A stretch of 64,000 bases of DNA from Streptantibioticus cattleyicolor NRRL 8057 = DSM 46488. GTDB lineage: Bacteria; Actinomycetota; Actinomycetes; Streptomycetales; Streptomycetaceae. The notes under the pieces were generated by a model. It searched no databases. It saw only the letters and a program-made list of their open reading frames with translations, and was not told the origin of the DNA. The DNA is taken from NCBI RefSeq assembly GCF_000240165.1, contig NC_017586.1, forward strand, positions 2,232,001 through 2,296,000. The letters run 5' to 3'. Both the position numbers and the translations under genes were made by a program. Numbering within the stretch: position 1 is the stretch's first letter; every line of letters starts with the position of its first letter. Below, piece after piece: positions 22,698-33,762 of this stretch.

Positions 22698-24842
22698 TTA
22701 CAGCAGCCCGTCCCACATCTGCTCCAGCAGCACCGCCCACCAGTGCTCCGGGGAGGCGAGCGCGGCCGGGTCGAGGGCGGCGAGCTGGGCCTGGAAGTCC
22801 ACCGTCCACCGCCCCGCCTGCTCCGGGGTGAGCCCGACCCGCAGCCGCCACATCCGGCCCAGCAGCGCCAGGCACCGGGTGAAGTCCGGCAACGAGGAGT
22901 TGACGAACTGCGCCGGGGACGTCTGCGCCCCGGGGACGGCCTCCAGCGGCACCGCCATGATGTGCGCGGTGCCGTACTGCACGCACAGCTGGCGGCCGTA
23001 GTCGTTGCCGATCACCAGGTACGACGAGGCGTCCGGGGCGGACTGCGCCCCGCGCTCCGCCGCGACCTCGGCGAGCGTCGGCACCGGGCGGCCCGGCTGC
23101 GCCTGCGCCCAGAAGAACGGCCCGAAGTCCACCGGCAGCCCGGCCCACACCAACGTCTGGGCCACCACGTCCGGCACCCCGGCCCTGGCCACCGCGCGCT
23201 GGTCGAAGCGGAAGACGGCCTGCGGGCCGAACGCCTGCGCCAGCTCCTGCCCGATGGCGTCCAGCGGGATCGGCGGTACGCGCTGCACCTGGCCCGGCCC
23301 CGGCAGCGGTACGCGCTGCGGACGCGGACGCGCCGGGCCGTCGGCGACCTGCGCCAACTCGCCCTGGTGGGTGAGGAGATGGTGCACGCCCTGCTGGCGC
23401 GAGGCGTGGTCGCGGCCGTACGCGGCGGTGTGGCTCACCCGCACCTGCGGCCAGGTCTCCCGCACCATGCGGGCGCAGTAACCGCCCGGCAGGTCGCACG
23501 ACTCCAGCTCGGTGTGGAGCTCCAGCACCTGCTGCGGCGGCACGTTCAACGTCCGCAGCTCGTGCAGGATCTGCCACTCCGGGTGCGGGGCGCCGGGCGC
23601 CGAACGCCGGATGACCTGCTGCTCCGAGCCGTCCGCCGCGCGGTACCGCAGCACCGCCATGTACCCCGGTCCCACCGTCGGCACCTGCTGCGGCGGCTGC
23701 GGGAATCCGTACCCGCCGCCGGTCGCGCCGGGCCCGGCGAGCATCGTGGCCGCCGCGTGCGGGCCGCCTCCGGCGGTACCGGAGGCACCCGGCGGGGGCG
23801 GCGGCGGAGGCGGCACGCCCGGTCCCCCCGCGGGCGGCGGGGGCGGCACCACCGGACCCGCCAGCATCGTCGCCGCCGCGTGCGGGTCACCACCGGCCGT
23901 ACGCGACACACCCGCCGGAGGCTGCGGAGGCGCGGCGGGCGGACGCGGCGGCTGGACGGGCGCGTACCCGCCCTCCGGCAGCCGCAGCCAGCCGGGCGGC
24001 GGCGTGGCGTGCACGGACGGACCGCTGGGCGGCGGCAGATGGGCGGGCGGCCCGGCGGGGGACGGGGGCTGCGGGGCGGCGGGCGGCGGGCCGGCGACCG
24101 GGGACGACGGCGCGGCGGGCGGCGGGGAAGCGGGCGACGGCTCGGCGGACGGGAAGACGCGGTCGCGGCGCATCACCTCGGTCTCGGCCTCGGCCTCGGC
24201 GGCAGCCGATGAGGCGGCGGGCGAAGAGCCGGCAGGCGGCGAGGCGGCGACCGGCGGCGCGAGGACGGTGGCGGGGGGCGGGACCGAGGCGGCCTGACGG
24301 CCGTCCGTGGCGGCGGCCCCGGCCCAGCCGGGGTCGGCGGGTCCGGCGGGCCGCGACGAGGCGGCGGCGTCCTCGGCGGACTCCCCGCCCGAGGGCGCGT
24401 CCTCGGCGGCGGGCTCGGGGGAGGCGGCGGCCGGTTCCTCCTCGGGCTTGCGGCGGCCGTCGGGTATGCCCATCTTGTCCGCCGCGGCCTGGAGCCAGTC
24501 CGGCGGGGTGAGCAGGAAGGAGGTGACCTCCAGGTCGACGCGCTTGGGGGGCTCGGGGTCGGCCTCGGCCGGTACGGCACCGGCGGCGCCGTACGCCAGC
24601 GTGTACTCCTCGACGATCCGCTCCACCGGCAGCGCCGGCCACAGCGTCGTACCGCCGTCCTCGCGGGCGATGACCAGCCGCGAGCCGCCGCCGTCGGACG
24701 TCGGGCCGCCCTCGCGGTCCTCCGCCCACACCACGAAGCCCAGGTCGAACTCGTGCACGCGCACCTGACGCCGTTCGTAGCCGGGCACGTCGCCGTTGAC
24801 CCATGTCTCGGCGCGTTCCAGCGCCTGCGCCTGCGTGATCAC
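22698..24842 (-). CDS. SUKH-4 immunity-type protein with deaminase-like domain
   Basis: A 714-residue multi-domain protein. The N-terminal 90 residues (LERAETWVNGDVPGYERRQV) resemble the YrhB/Imm35-type domain. Residues about 115-390 are a Pro/Ala-rich low-complexity linker. At about 393-480 lies a deaminase-like domain with HTELESCDLPGGYC (443-456), which keeps the Glu and two Cys expected of the XOO_2897-type nucleic-acid deaminases. The C-terminal 190 residues match SUKH-4, with SSYLVIGNDYGRQLCV and FVNSSLPDFTRCLALLG. No secretion signal is seen. GTG 24842 is the start. The SMI1/WHH gene lies 7 bp upstream on the same strand, so they form an operon. Confidence 0.8.
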   Translation of the reverse strand: MITQAQALERAETWVNGDVPGYERRQVRVHEFDLGFVVWAEDREGGPTSDGGGSRLVIAREDGGTTLWPALPVERIVEEYTLAYGAAGAVPAEADPEPPKRVDLEVTSFLLTPPDWLQAAADKMGIPDGRRKPEEEPAAASPEPAAEDAPSGGESAEDAAASSRPAGPADPGWAGAAATDGRQAASVPPPATVLAPPVAASPPAGSSPAASSAAAEAEAETEVMRRDRVFPSAEPSPASPPPAAPSSPVAGPPPAAPQPPSPAGPPAHLPPPSGPSVHATPPPGWLRLPEGGYAPVQPPRPPAAPPQPPAGVSRTAGGDPHAAATMLAGPVVPPPPPAGGPGVPPPPPPPPGASGTAGGGPHAAATMLAGPGATGGGYGFPQPPQQVPTVGPGYMAVLRYRAADGSEQQVIRRSAPGAPHPEWQILHELRTLNVPPQQVLELHTELESCDLPGGYCARMVRETWPQVRVSHTAAYGRDHASRQQGVHHLLTHQGELAQVADGPARPRPQRVPLPGPGQVQRVPPIPLDAIGQELAQAFGPQAVFRFDQRAVARAGVPDVVAQTLVWAGLPVDFGPFFWAQAQPGRPVPTLAEVAAERGAQSAPDASSYLVIGNDYGRQLCVQYGTAHIMAVPLEAVPGAQTSPAQFVNSSLPDFTRCLALLGRMWRLRVGLTPEQAGRWTVDFQAQLAALDPAALASPEHWWAVLLEQMWDGLL

Positions 24843-24849
24843 GCGCGGC

Positions 24850-25842
24850 TCACCCCTCCACCGGGACGGCGTGCGCGAAGCCGCCGTCGACCATCAAGTT
24901 CGCCACCGTCTCCAACTCCGGCGGATTTCCCGCGAGTCGCAGCAGGAAGGCGTCGAAATCGGCACCGCACGGCAGCAGCAGGCAGCCGACCCGCTGCTGC
25001 GGCGAATCCCACGCGTCGTCGGTGTCCCGCGCGTCGTCGTACGCGCAGAACCACACCGTCCCCACGTCGTCGCCCTTCACCTTCAGCGCCAGCAGGCCGC
25101 CTTGGACATACCCGATGCCCAGGTAGTCCTTGGTGAGGTGGTCGCGCAGGCACTTGTTGACGTACCGCAGGTCGTCCACCGCGGCCTCGTCGCGCACGGC
25201 GAAGAACGGCTGGTCGATCAGGAGGCCCAGCTCCGGGTCGAGGGCGGCGCCGACCGGGGCGGCGCCCCCCGCGGCCTTGAGGAACGTACGGTAGGCGCCG
25301 GGCAGCCGGTAGCCGAGGTCCTCCTCGATCTCCCGGATCCGCCGCTCGTCGGTGCCCTGCGGCCCCCCGTCGGCGGGCACCGCGAAGTGCGCCGGGCGGG
25401 ACTCCTGCAACGGGCGGGTGCCGCGCTTGGCGTGGTCGGCGGCGGCCGTCGCCAGCCCCCCGTGGTGCCGCAGCAGCGCCTTCACCTCGGCCGGCACCAA
25501 CTCCAGCCGGCGGGTGCCCACCACGTGGTGCCAGCTCCAGCCGTGCGGGGTGGCCACCGGGGAGAGCAGCCCGGTGAAGAGTTCGTGACCGGCGTGGTGG
25601 AGCGCGGCGTTGGCGGACACGTAGTCCGTCAGCCGCAACTCGTCCACCCCGAAGCCCTCCGGCGGCTCGGCGATCTCCGCGGCGGCCCGGGCGTACGGGG
25701 AGAAGTCCGGATACCCGTGCTCGTCCACCCGCACGCCCTGCGGGTAACGGGCCGCCCGGACCGGGTCCGGGAAGTGCACGACCTGCCCGGCGTAGGCCGC
25801 GTTCGGCGGGGCGGCCGTTGCCCCGAGCCGACCTGTCGTCAT
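24850..25842 (-). CDS. WHH-type nuclease-like domain fused to SMI1/KNR4 (SUKH-1)
   Basis: A 330-residue protein in two parts. Residues about 40-130 resemble HNH/Endo VII nucleases of the WHH group: GYPDFSPYA, DYVSANAAL, GWSWHHVVGT (101-110), LELVP and RHHGG (125-129). Family members often carry a His where this protein has Lys 121, so activity is uncertain. Residues about 165-320 form a SUKH-1 domain (RIREIEEDLGYRLPGAYRTF, ... GIGYVQGGLLALKVKG). The family pairs polymorphic-toxin nucleases with SUKH immunity proteins; here toxin-like and immunity-like parts are in one chain. ATG 25842 has AGGGGG before it. It is the first gene of an operon with the SUKH-4 gene. Confidence 0.75.
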   Translation of the reverse strand: MTTGRLGATAAPPNAAYAGQVVHFPDPVRAARYPQGVRVDEHGYPDFSPYARAAAEIAEPPEGFGVDELRLTDYVSANAALHHAGHELFTGLLSPVATPHGWSWHHVVGTRRLELVPAEVKALLRHHGGLATAAADHAKRGTRPLQESRPAHFAVPADGGPQGTDERRIREIEEDLGYRLPGAYRTFLKAAGGAAPVGAALDPELGLLIDQPFFAVRDEAAVDDLRYVNKCLRDHLTKDYLGIGYVQGGLLALKVKGDDVGTVWFCAYDDARDTDDAWDSPQQRVGCLLLPCGADFDAFLLRLAGNPPELETVANLMVDGGFAHAVPVEG

Positions 25843-26268
25843 GGCGGATGCCCCCTGCTGGATCTGGCGGTAGCTGCGTTCGTCGGGGACATCGACGGCA
25901 CCGCCGTCGCCACGCCGCGGGCCCCGAACCGGCCACCAGCCTATGGGGTGCCGCAACAGGCCGGACGCGGCAGATCCGGTTGCCCGGTACACCACGGTGA
26001 TGCCGCTTCACGGTACGGCCGCCCACCCGGGCCGCGCCCGTCCCGACGCCCGTACGGTACCGGGCCCACGGGGCCGTCCGGCGCCCGTTCCACGGCCGTT
26101 GCGCAGGCGTTGCGAGGACGTCGCGGGGGCGGCCGGGGAGGCGACGGAATGCCCGGCAGATGGCGAAAAGCGCGTGCCGTACCCCCGCCCGCCTTCCGTA
26201 CCACGCGTCACATTTGGCAGTCTGGCACCCGCGACGGGGGATGCACGGAGGGAAGCACGGCCTTGCAC
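25843..26268. other. Divergent intergenic region between SUKH and deaminase genes
   Basis: About 425 bp with no gene. It should hold divergent promoters for the WHH-SUKH operon and the YwqJ deaminase gene. TGGCAGTCTGGCA at about 26215-26228 is a short direct repeat. No other structure is convincing. Confidence 0.5.
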
Positions 26269-26805
26269 ATGACACGAAAACCGCAGAACGGGCCCATATC
26301 CCGGCCACCGGCCGACGACCCGCGACTGCACTGGAGCAGCGGCGGCCAGACGGGCCGGCCGCTCGGCCCGGCGCCCCTGCTGCGCCACCGCCGCGACGGC
26401 ATACTCCCCGCCGTCGCCGCCGCCCTCTCCGTCCGCGGCGAAACCCTGACCTGCACCGGCAGCAAGGGCGAGACCCCGCCCCAACTCCACCCGCTGGTCG
26501 CCGAGTTCCTCGACGCGCTGCCCGTCGCACAACGCGAACGCACCACCGGACGCTGCCCCGAGACCATCCTGGTCTCCCGCTACCTCGCCGACGTCGACGG
26601 CCGCCGCAGCAACCGCGCCGCCCGCAAACCGCTCAGCCAGGGCGAGGCCCGCAAGGCCCTCAAGCACGCCAAGGTCACCGCCCGCCGGATCCGCGAGGAC
26701 GGCGACCCCGAACACGGCAGCTACGCGCCGCCGTGCCGGTCCTGCGCACCGCTGCTCGCGCACTTCGGCGTACGGGCCGTGGACCCGGCCGCGGAGAGGG
26801 TGTGA
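26269..26805 (+). CDS. YwqJ-related putative deaminase
   Basis: A 178-residue protein of the YwqJ-deaminase family, predicted zinc-dependent nucleic-acid or nucleotide deaminases found in polymorphic toxin systems. The family pattern is clear: CTGSKGETPPQLHPLVAEFL, GRCPET (CPE at 96-98, Zn/Glu site), GDPEHGSYAPPCRSC (zinc Cys 156 and 159), and a closing HFGV. ATG 26269 is given, but the ribosome binding site GGAGGGA is 9 nt before a TTG at 26263 and 15 nt before the ATG, so TTG may be the true start. No signal peptide is present. The SUKH-3 gene starts 7 bp downstream, as toxin and immunity genes do. Confidence 0.85.
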   Translation: MTRKPQNGPISRPPADDPRLHWSSGGQTGRPLGPAPLLRHRRDGILPAVAAALSVRGETLTCTGSKGETPPQLHPLVAEFLDALPVAQRERTTGRCPETILVSRYLADVDGRRSNRAARKPLSQGEARKALKHAKVTARRIREDGDPEHGSYAPPCRSCAPLLAHFGVRAVDPAAERV

Positions 26806-26812
26806 CGCCACC

Positions 26813-27307
26813 GTGCCCTCCGCGAGCAGAACCACCACCCGCTTCCCCGTCGCCGTCGACGCGGCGCTGACCGGCGCGGGATGGCACCCCGGCCGCTGGG
26901 ACATCAAGCGGGCCGAACAGTGGGCCGACGAACTGCGCGCCCACACCTCACCCGGCGGCCACCGGCACACCGTCTTCCCGGCGGCCGTCGAAGCCTGGGC
27001 CGAGTTCGGCGGGCTGACCGTCACCGCCGAGGACACCGAAGGCCAGGAGGTGGCCCCCAGCGGCCTCACCGTCGACCCGCTGCTCGGCCTCCACCTGGCC
27101 CGCACCCTCGCCGACCTCGGCCGCGCCCTCGACACCCAGGTCTGCCCGCTCGGCGCCCAGACCGACGGCCAGGCCCACCTCGCCATCGACGCCGAAGGAC
27201 GCGTCTACGCCATCGACCACACCGGCGACTGGTACCTGGGCGACACCATCGACCAGGCGCTGACCACCCTGGTCACCGGGGTCCGCCCGGTACGGCTGAC
27301 CCCCTGA
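26813..27307 (+). CDS. SUKH-3 domain immunity-type protein
   Basis: A 164-residue SUKH-3 protein. Family features are ALTGAGWHPGRWDIKRAEQW, AVEAWAEFGGLTV, PSGLTVDPLLGLHLA and LAIDAEGRVYAIDHTGDWYL. SUKH proteins are common immunity factors against toxic deaminases and nucleases. The gene begins with GTG only 7 bp after the deaminase stop, so it is cotranscribed and likely neutralises or regulates the deaminase. This role is inferred from family and context, not shown. Confidence 0.85.
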   Translation: MPSASRTTTRFPVAVDAALTGAGWHPGRWDIKRAEQWADELRAHTSPGGHRHTVFPAAVEAWAEFGGLTVTAEDTEGQEVAPSGLTVDPLLGLHLARTLADLGRALDTQVCPLGAQTDGQAHLAIDAEGRVYAIDHTGDWYLGDTIDQALTTLVTGVRPVRLTP

Positions 27308-27350
27308 ACCGGCCGCCCTCCGGCGGGCCGCACCGCCGCGAGGGCACCGT

Positions 27351-28661
27351 TCACTCCGCCCGCGCCGGGATCACCGCCGAGACCCGGAAGCCGCCGGAAC
27401 GGCTGGGACCCGCCACGAAACCACCGCCCAGCGCGGTGACCCGTTCCTTCATGCCGACCAGCCCGTTGCCGCCGCTGGGCAGCCCCGCCGAGGGCTCCCC
27501 GGCCGGCGGACCGTTCTCCACCAGCACCGCGATCTCCTCGGCACGGTAGGCCACCCGCACCAGCGTCTGCGCCCCGACGGCGTGCTTGTGGACGTTGGTC
27601 AGCGCCTCCTGGACGACCCGGTAGGCCGTCCGCTCCACCGGGGCCGCCAACGGCCTGCGATCCCCCTCCTCGGAGAGGCTCACCGCCATCCCCGCCGCCC
27701 GCGACTCCTCCACCAGCACACCGAGCTGCGCCAGCGACGGCTGCGGCCCGGACGGCTCCTGCCCCGCGCCGTCGTCCACGGTGCCGGGCCCGACCGGCGC
27801 CGCGGGCCCGGCCGGCTCCCCGGTCCGCAACACCCCCAGCATCTGCCGCAGCTCCCCCAACGCCTGCCGGCCCAGATCCCCCAGCAACTCGGCGCTCCTG
27901 ACCGCGCGCTCCGGGTCACGGACGGCCACGGAACGCAACGCCGCGGCGTGCACCACCATCAGGCTCACCCGGTGCGCCACCACGTCGTGCATCTCCCGGG
28001 CGATCCGGGTCCGCTCCTCGATCCTGGCCCGCTCGGCCCGCTCCCCCGCCTTCTCCGCCAGCAGCGCCAGCTCCCGCTCCAGGTCGTCCGCGCGCTCCCG
28101 CAACGTCTCCACCAACCGCCGCCGCGCCCCCACGTACAGCCCCAGCAGCACCGGCGGCACCGTCAGCCCGATCGCCACCAGCACCAGGAACGCCATCCCC
28201 ATCCAGGACGGCGTCGCGTACCCGCTGCGGCCCCCGTCGCGGTGCATCTCCACGAACGTGACCAGCAGCGTCCCCCCGATCGTCATCGACACCAGCGCGC
28301 CGACCACCCGCCGCGGCACGTCGGAGGCGGCCAGCGTGTACAACGACACCACCCCCAGCACCAGCCCCATCTGCGCCGGGGTCACCGCCAGCGAGATCAG
28401 CACCACCGCCACCGGCCAGCGCCGCCGCACCACCAGCGTCGCCCCCACCGCCAGCCCGAACACCACGCCCAGCACCGCCGGCAGCCCCCGGCCGGCCATG
28501 AAGAACGCGCCCTCGGCGGCGCACTCGGCGGCGGAGACCGCGGCGAGCGTCGCGTCCAACGCGAACGACCGCCGCCGGCCCCACCACCACGGCCCCGACC
28601 GCGCGGCCCCACCGCCGCCTCCGCCCGGCACCGCCACCCGCCTGCCCCCCGTCGTCGTCAT
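27351..28661 (-). CDS. Sensor histidine kinase, NarL/DesK (HisKA_3) type
   Basis: A 436-residue membrane kinase. About four to six transmembrane helices occupy residues 30-180. The dimerisation/phosphoacceptor box is RIEERTRIAREMHDVVAH with the phosphorylatable His, and the ATP-binding N-box is RVVQEALTNVHKHA. The G-box is GNGLVGMKERV. It belongs to the class that phosphorylates LuxR-type response regulators. None is adjacent; the nearest LuxR-type genes (40816 and 47740) are more than 12 kb away, so its partner is unknown. Its start lies 20 bp from the tandem repeat at the left edge of repeat copy 2. Confidence 0.9.
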   Translation of the reverse strand: MTTTGGRRVAVPGGGGGGAARSGPWWWGRRRSFALDATLAAVSAAECAAEGAFFMAGRGLPAVLGVVFGLAVGATLVVRRRWPVAVVLISLAVTPAQMGLVLGVVSLYTLAASDVPRRVVGALVSMTIGGTLLVTFVEMHRDGGRSGYATPSWMGMAFLVLVAIGLTVPPVLLGLYVGARRRLVETLRERADDLERELALLAEKAGERAERARIEERTRIAREMHDVVAHRVSLMVVHAAALRSVAVRDPERAVRSAELLGDLGRQALGELRQMLGVLRTGEPAGPAAPVGPGTVDDGAGQEPSGPQPSLAQLGVLVEESRAAGMAVSLSEEGDRRPLAAPVERTAYRVVQEALTNVHKHAVGAQTLVRVAYRAEEIAVLVENGPPAGEPSAGLPSGGNGLVGMKERVTALGGGFVAGPSRSGGFRVSAVIPARAE

Positions 28662-28680
28662 ACCGCCACCCTAAAACGCC

Positions 28681-28755
28681 GGTTCGCTCGCGCTGGCGGT
28701 CAGCGGGTTCGCTCGCGCTGGCGGTCAGCGGGTTCGCTCGCGCTGGCGGTCAGCC
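28681..28755. repeat. Three tandem copies of the element's terminal repeat
   Basis: The 25-bp unit GGTTCGCTCGCGCTGGCGGT plus CAGCG occurs three times in a row at 28681-28705, 28706-28730 and 28731-28755. The third copy runs into CATTAC and is the left terminus of repeat copy 2. This suggests local slippage or repeated insertion at one end. Confidence 0.9.
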
Positions 28756-29332
28756 ATTACGTGGTGGCCGGTTCGCCCGTTTCAGGGTGCCGGGTGGCCC
28801 CGTTCGCCCCTGTCCGGTGGGGGGTGGGGGTGGGTTTTGGTTTGGTTCGGCACCGGGGGCTTCGCCTACTGCCGGTACGGGGTCGGGGGCGCGCCGGGGG
28901 TGACTCCTCGCTCCAGGTTTCGTCGTCGGCTTTCCCCCGCCCCGCTGGGTCGCTGCGGGGACACCCCCGGCACACCCCCTTGTGCCGTCGTGCGGGTGCC
29001 TCTCTTCGCGGGTGGGGGTGAGTGAGGAGGTTGGGGTGACCCCGGTCTTTTTCTCACCCCCTCCGTGCCGCAGCGCGGAACGATGCGGAACGGGGGCGTG
29101 CAGGGGTGTCCCCGCAGCGACCCAGCAACCGGAGCCCAGCCTTGGCGGATACGGGGAGCGAGGAGTCACCCCGGAGGGCCCCCGGAAACCCAGGAAGACA
29201 GTGCACACCCCGCACTGTACGAACACAGCCACGGGTGGGCGGGGGGAAACATCCGTGACCTCAGCGACGACGAAAGGGAAACGGGCGAACCCCGAGGAGG
29301 TAATGGCTGACCGCCAGCGCGAGCGAACCCGC
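28728..29332. repeat. Palindromic composite repeat, copy 2
   Basis: About 605 bp, the cleanest copy. The left terminus (28728-28760) and right terminus (29300-29332) are perfect 33-bp inverted repeats. The left arm is the B type, with GGTGGGGGGTGGGGGTGGG and GGTTCGGCACCGG. The right arm is the A type, with TTTCCCCCCGCCCACCCGTG in inverse orientation and the hairpin ACAGTGC/GCACTGT. The interior is non-coding. It lies between divergent genes (histidine kinase and ppc), so both promoters must sit inside it or in the short flanks. Confidence 0.88.
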
Positions 29333-29425
29333 TGGGCGACGAGGCAGGCGGACGGACACATATCCTGGGGCCGTCGGACAGCGCGGTCCGCGTCATCAGC
29401 CGTTCCACCGCAAGGAGCCGCACCA

Positions 29426-32257
<2,832 letters not shown>

Positions 32258-32267
32258 CCACCCGCAC

Positions 32268-32308
32268 GACGGCGGCCGGGCGGTGGACCTCACCGCCCGG
32301 CCGCCGTC
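32268..32308. terminator. Strong bidirectional terminator between ppc and pth
   Basis: An 18-bp perfect stem (32268-32285 with 32291-32308) has a 5-nt loop GACCT. It lies between the convergent ppc and pth genes and should serve both. Confidence 0.88.
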
Positions 32309-32316
32309 CCGCGCGA

Positions 32317-32904
32317 TCAGCTGTTGTACGTGCTCTGCGCCCGCTCCAGGCCCTCCGCGATCAACGCCTCCACCGCGTCCGCCGCCCGGTCCACGAACCA
32401 GTCCAGCTCCTTGCGCTCGGCCGACGAGAAGTCCTTGAGCACGAAGGAGGCCACCTCCATCCGCCCCGGCGGCCGGCCGATACCGCACCGCACCCGCAGA
32501 TACTCCGGCCCCAGCGCCTTGGTGATCGACTTCAGCCCGTTGTGGCCGTTGTCGCCGCCACCCCTCTTCAACCGCAGCGTCGCATACCCGATGTCCAGCT
32601 CGTCATGGACCGCGACGAGGTTGGCCACCGGCACCTTGTAGAAGTCCCGCAGCGCCGTCACCGGCCCGCCCGAGGTGTTCATGTACGTCATCGGCTTGGC
32701 CAGCACCACCCGCTGCCCGGCGATCCGCCCCTCCACCACCTGCGCCCGGCTCCTGTGGGACTTGAACCGCCCGCCGATCCGCTCCGCCAGCAGGTCCACC
32801 ACCATGAACCCGATGTTGTGCCGGTTCCCGGCGTACTCCGGCCCGGGGTTGCCCAACCCCGCCACCAGCCACGGCCCCGCCGGGGCGCCTTCCGCTGCGC
32901 TCAT
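32317..32904 (-). CDS. pth: Peptidyl-tRNA hydrolase
   Basis: A 195-residue Pth that frees tRNA from stalled peptidyl-tRNA. Motifs are [21 protein letters not shown] with the catalytic His, [20 protein letters not shown] with the catalytic Asp, and [19 protein letters not shown] 32904 is used because GGACGG is about 7 nt before it; ATGs at 32910 and 32919 are also in frame. It follows rplY on the same strand, the usual rplY-pth order, with a 9-bp hairpin at 32930-32962 between them. Confidence 0.94.
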   Translation of the reverse strand: MSAAEGAPAGPWLVAGLGNPGPEYAGNRHNIGFMVVDLLAERIGGRFKSHRSRAQVVEGRIAGQRVVLAKPMTYMNTSGGPVTALRDFYKVPVANLVAVHDELDIGYATLRLKRGGGDNGHNGLKSITKALGPEYLRVRCGIGRPPGRMEVASFVLKDFSSAERKELDWFVDRAADAVEALIAEGLERAQSTYNS

Positions 32905-32929
32905 GCTCATGCCGTCCATTCAAACGAAC

Positions 32930-32962
32930 GCCGTCCCGCTCCGGAGCACGGAACGGGACGGC
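32930..32962 (-). terminator. Hairpin between rplY and pth
   Basis: A 9-bp perfect stem GCCGTCCCG/CGGGACGGC has a 15-nt loop, just after the rplY stop. It may reduce readthrough into pth. Confidence 0.5.
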
Positions 32963-32981
32963 GAACGGGGAAAACTTCTCG

Positions 32982-33569
32982 TCAGCCCTCAGCGCCCTCG
33001 GCGCCCTCGCCCTCGGCGGCCGGAGCCTCGGCCTGGGCGGCGACGATCTGGAGGACCACCGCGTCCTCCTCGACGGCCAGCGTGGAACCCTTCGGCAGCG
33101 CGATGTCCTTGGCGTGCACCGCGTCACCCGCGGACAGACCCTGCACCGAGACGGTCACCGACTCCGGCAGGTGGGTGGCCTCCGCCTCGATCGGCAGCGC
33201 GTTGAGAATGTGCTCGATCAGGTTGCCGCCCGGCGCCAGGTCACCCTCGACGTGCACCGGAACCTCGACCGTGACCTTCTCGCCACGCTTGACCTGAAGC
33301 AGGTCCACGTGCTCCAGGAAGCCCTTGATCGGGTCCTTCTGCACGGCCTTGGGGATGACCAGCTCGGTCTTGCCCGCGACGTCCAGGCTGATCAGCACGT
33401 TGGAGTTCTTCAGCGCCAGCATCAGCTCGTGACCCGGCAGCGACACGTGCACCGGCTCGGCACCGTGACCGTAGATGACACCGGGGACCTTGCCCTCGCG
33501 GCGGATGCGGCGCGCGGCGCCCTTACCGAAGTCCGCACGCGCTTCAGCGGCGATCTTGACCTCAGCCAT
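32982..33569 (-). CDS. rplY: 50S ribosomal protein L25/general stress protein Ctc
   Basis: A 195-residue 5S-rRNA-binding ribosomal protein of the long L25/Ctc type. It has the L25 N-terminal RNA-binding domain (RRIRREGKVPGVIYGHG, ... LELVIPKAVQKDP) and the TL5-type C-terminal beta domain (VPVHVEGDLAPGGNL to LPESVTVSVQGL). An acidic Ala/Glu tail ends the protein. ATG 33569 follows GAGGAGG. It is first in the rplY-pth unit. Confidence 0.95.
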   Translation of the reverse strand: MAEVKIAAEARADFGKGAARRIRREGKVPGVIYGHGAEPVHVSLPGHELMLALKNSNVLISLDVAGKTELVIPKAVQKDPIKGFLEHVDLLQVKRGEKVTVEVPVHVEGDLAPGGNLIEHILNALPIEAEATHLPESVTVSVQGLSAGDAVHAKDIALPKGSTLAVEEDAVVLQIVAAQAEAPAAEGEGAEGAEG

Positions 33570-33686
33570 GTCAAGCCTCCTCGTGGATGAGACGGATGGA
33601 AAAACTGCCGCTCGGTCCACGACGGACCTGCCTCGAAAGCCGAAAGCGCGTCGATAACGGAGCACCACCACCGCCGGAACGACAGC

Positions 33687-33733
33687 GGCCTCCCTCGCCG
33701 AGCAACTCAAGGAGTCTACCCGGCGGGGAGGCC
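33687..33733 (-). terminator. Terminator hairpin downstream of prs
   Basis: A stem of about 13 bp with one bulge (33687-33700 with 33721-33733) closes a 20-nt loop. It lies 30 bp after the prs stop and separates prs from rplY. Confidence 0.65.
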
Positions 33734-33762
33734 ACCGCAGAAATCGGCCCGAGGCCGCAGGC

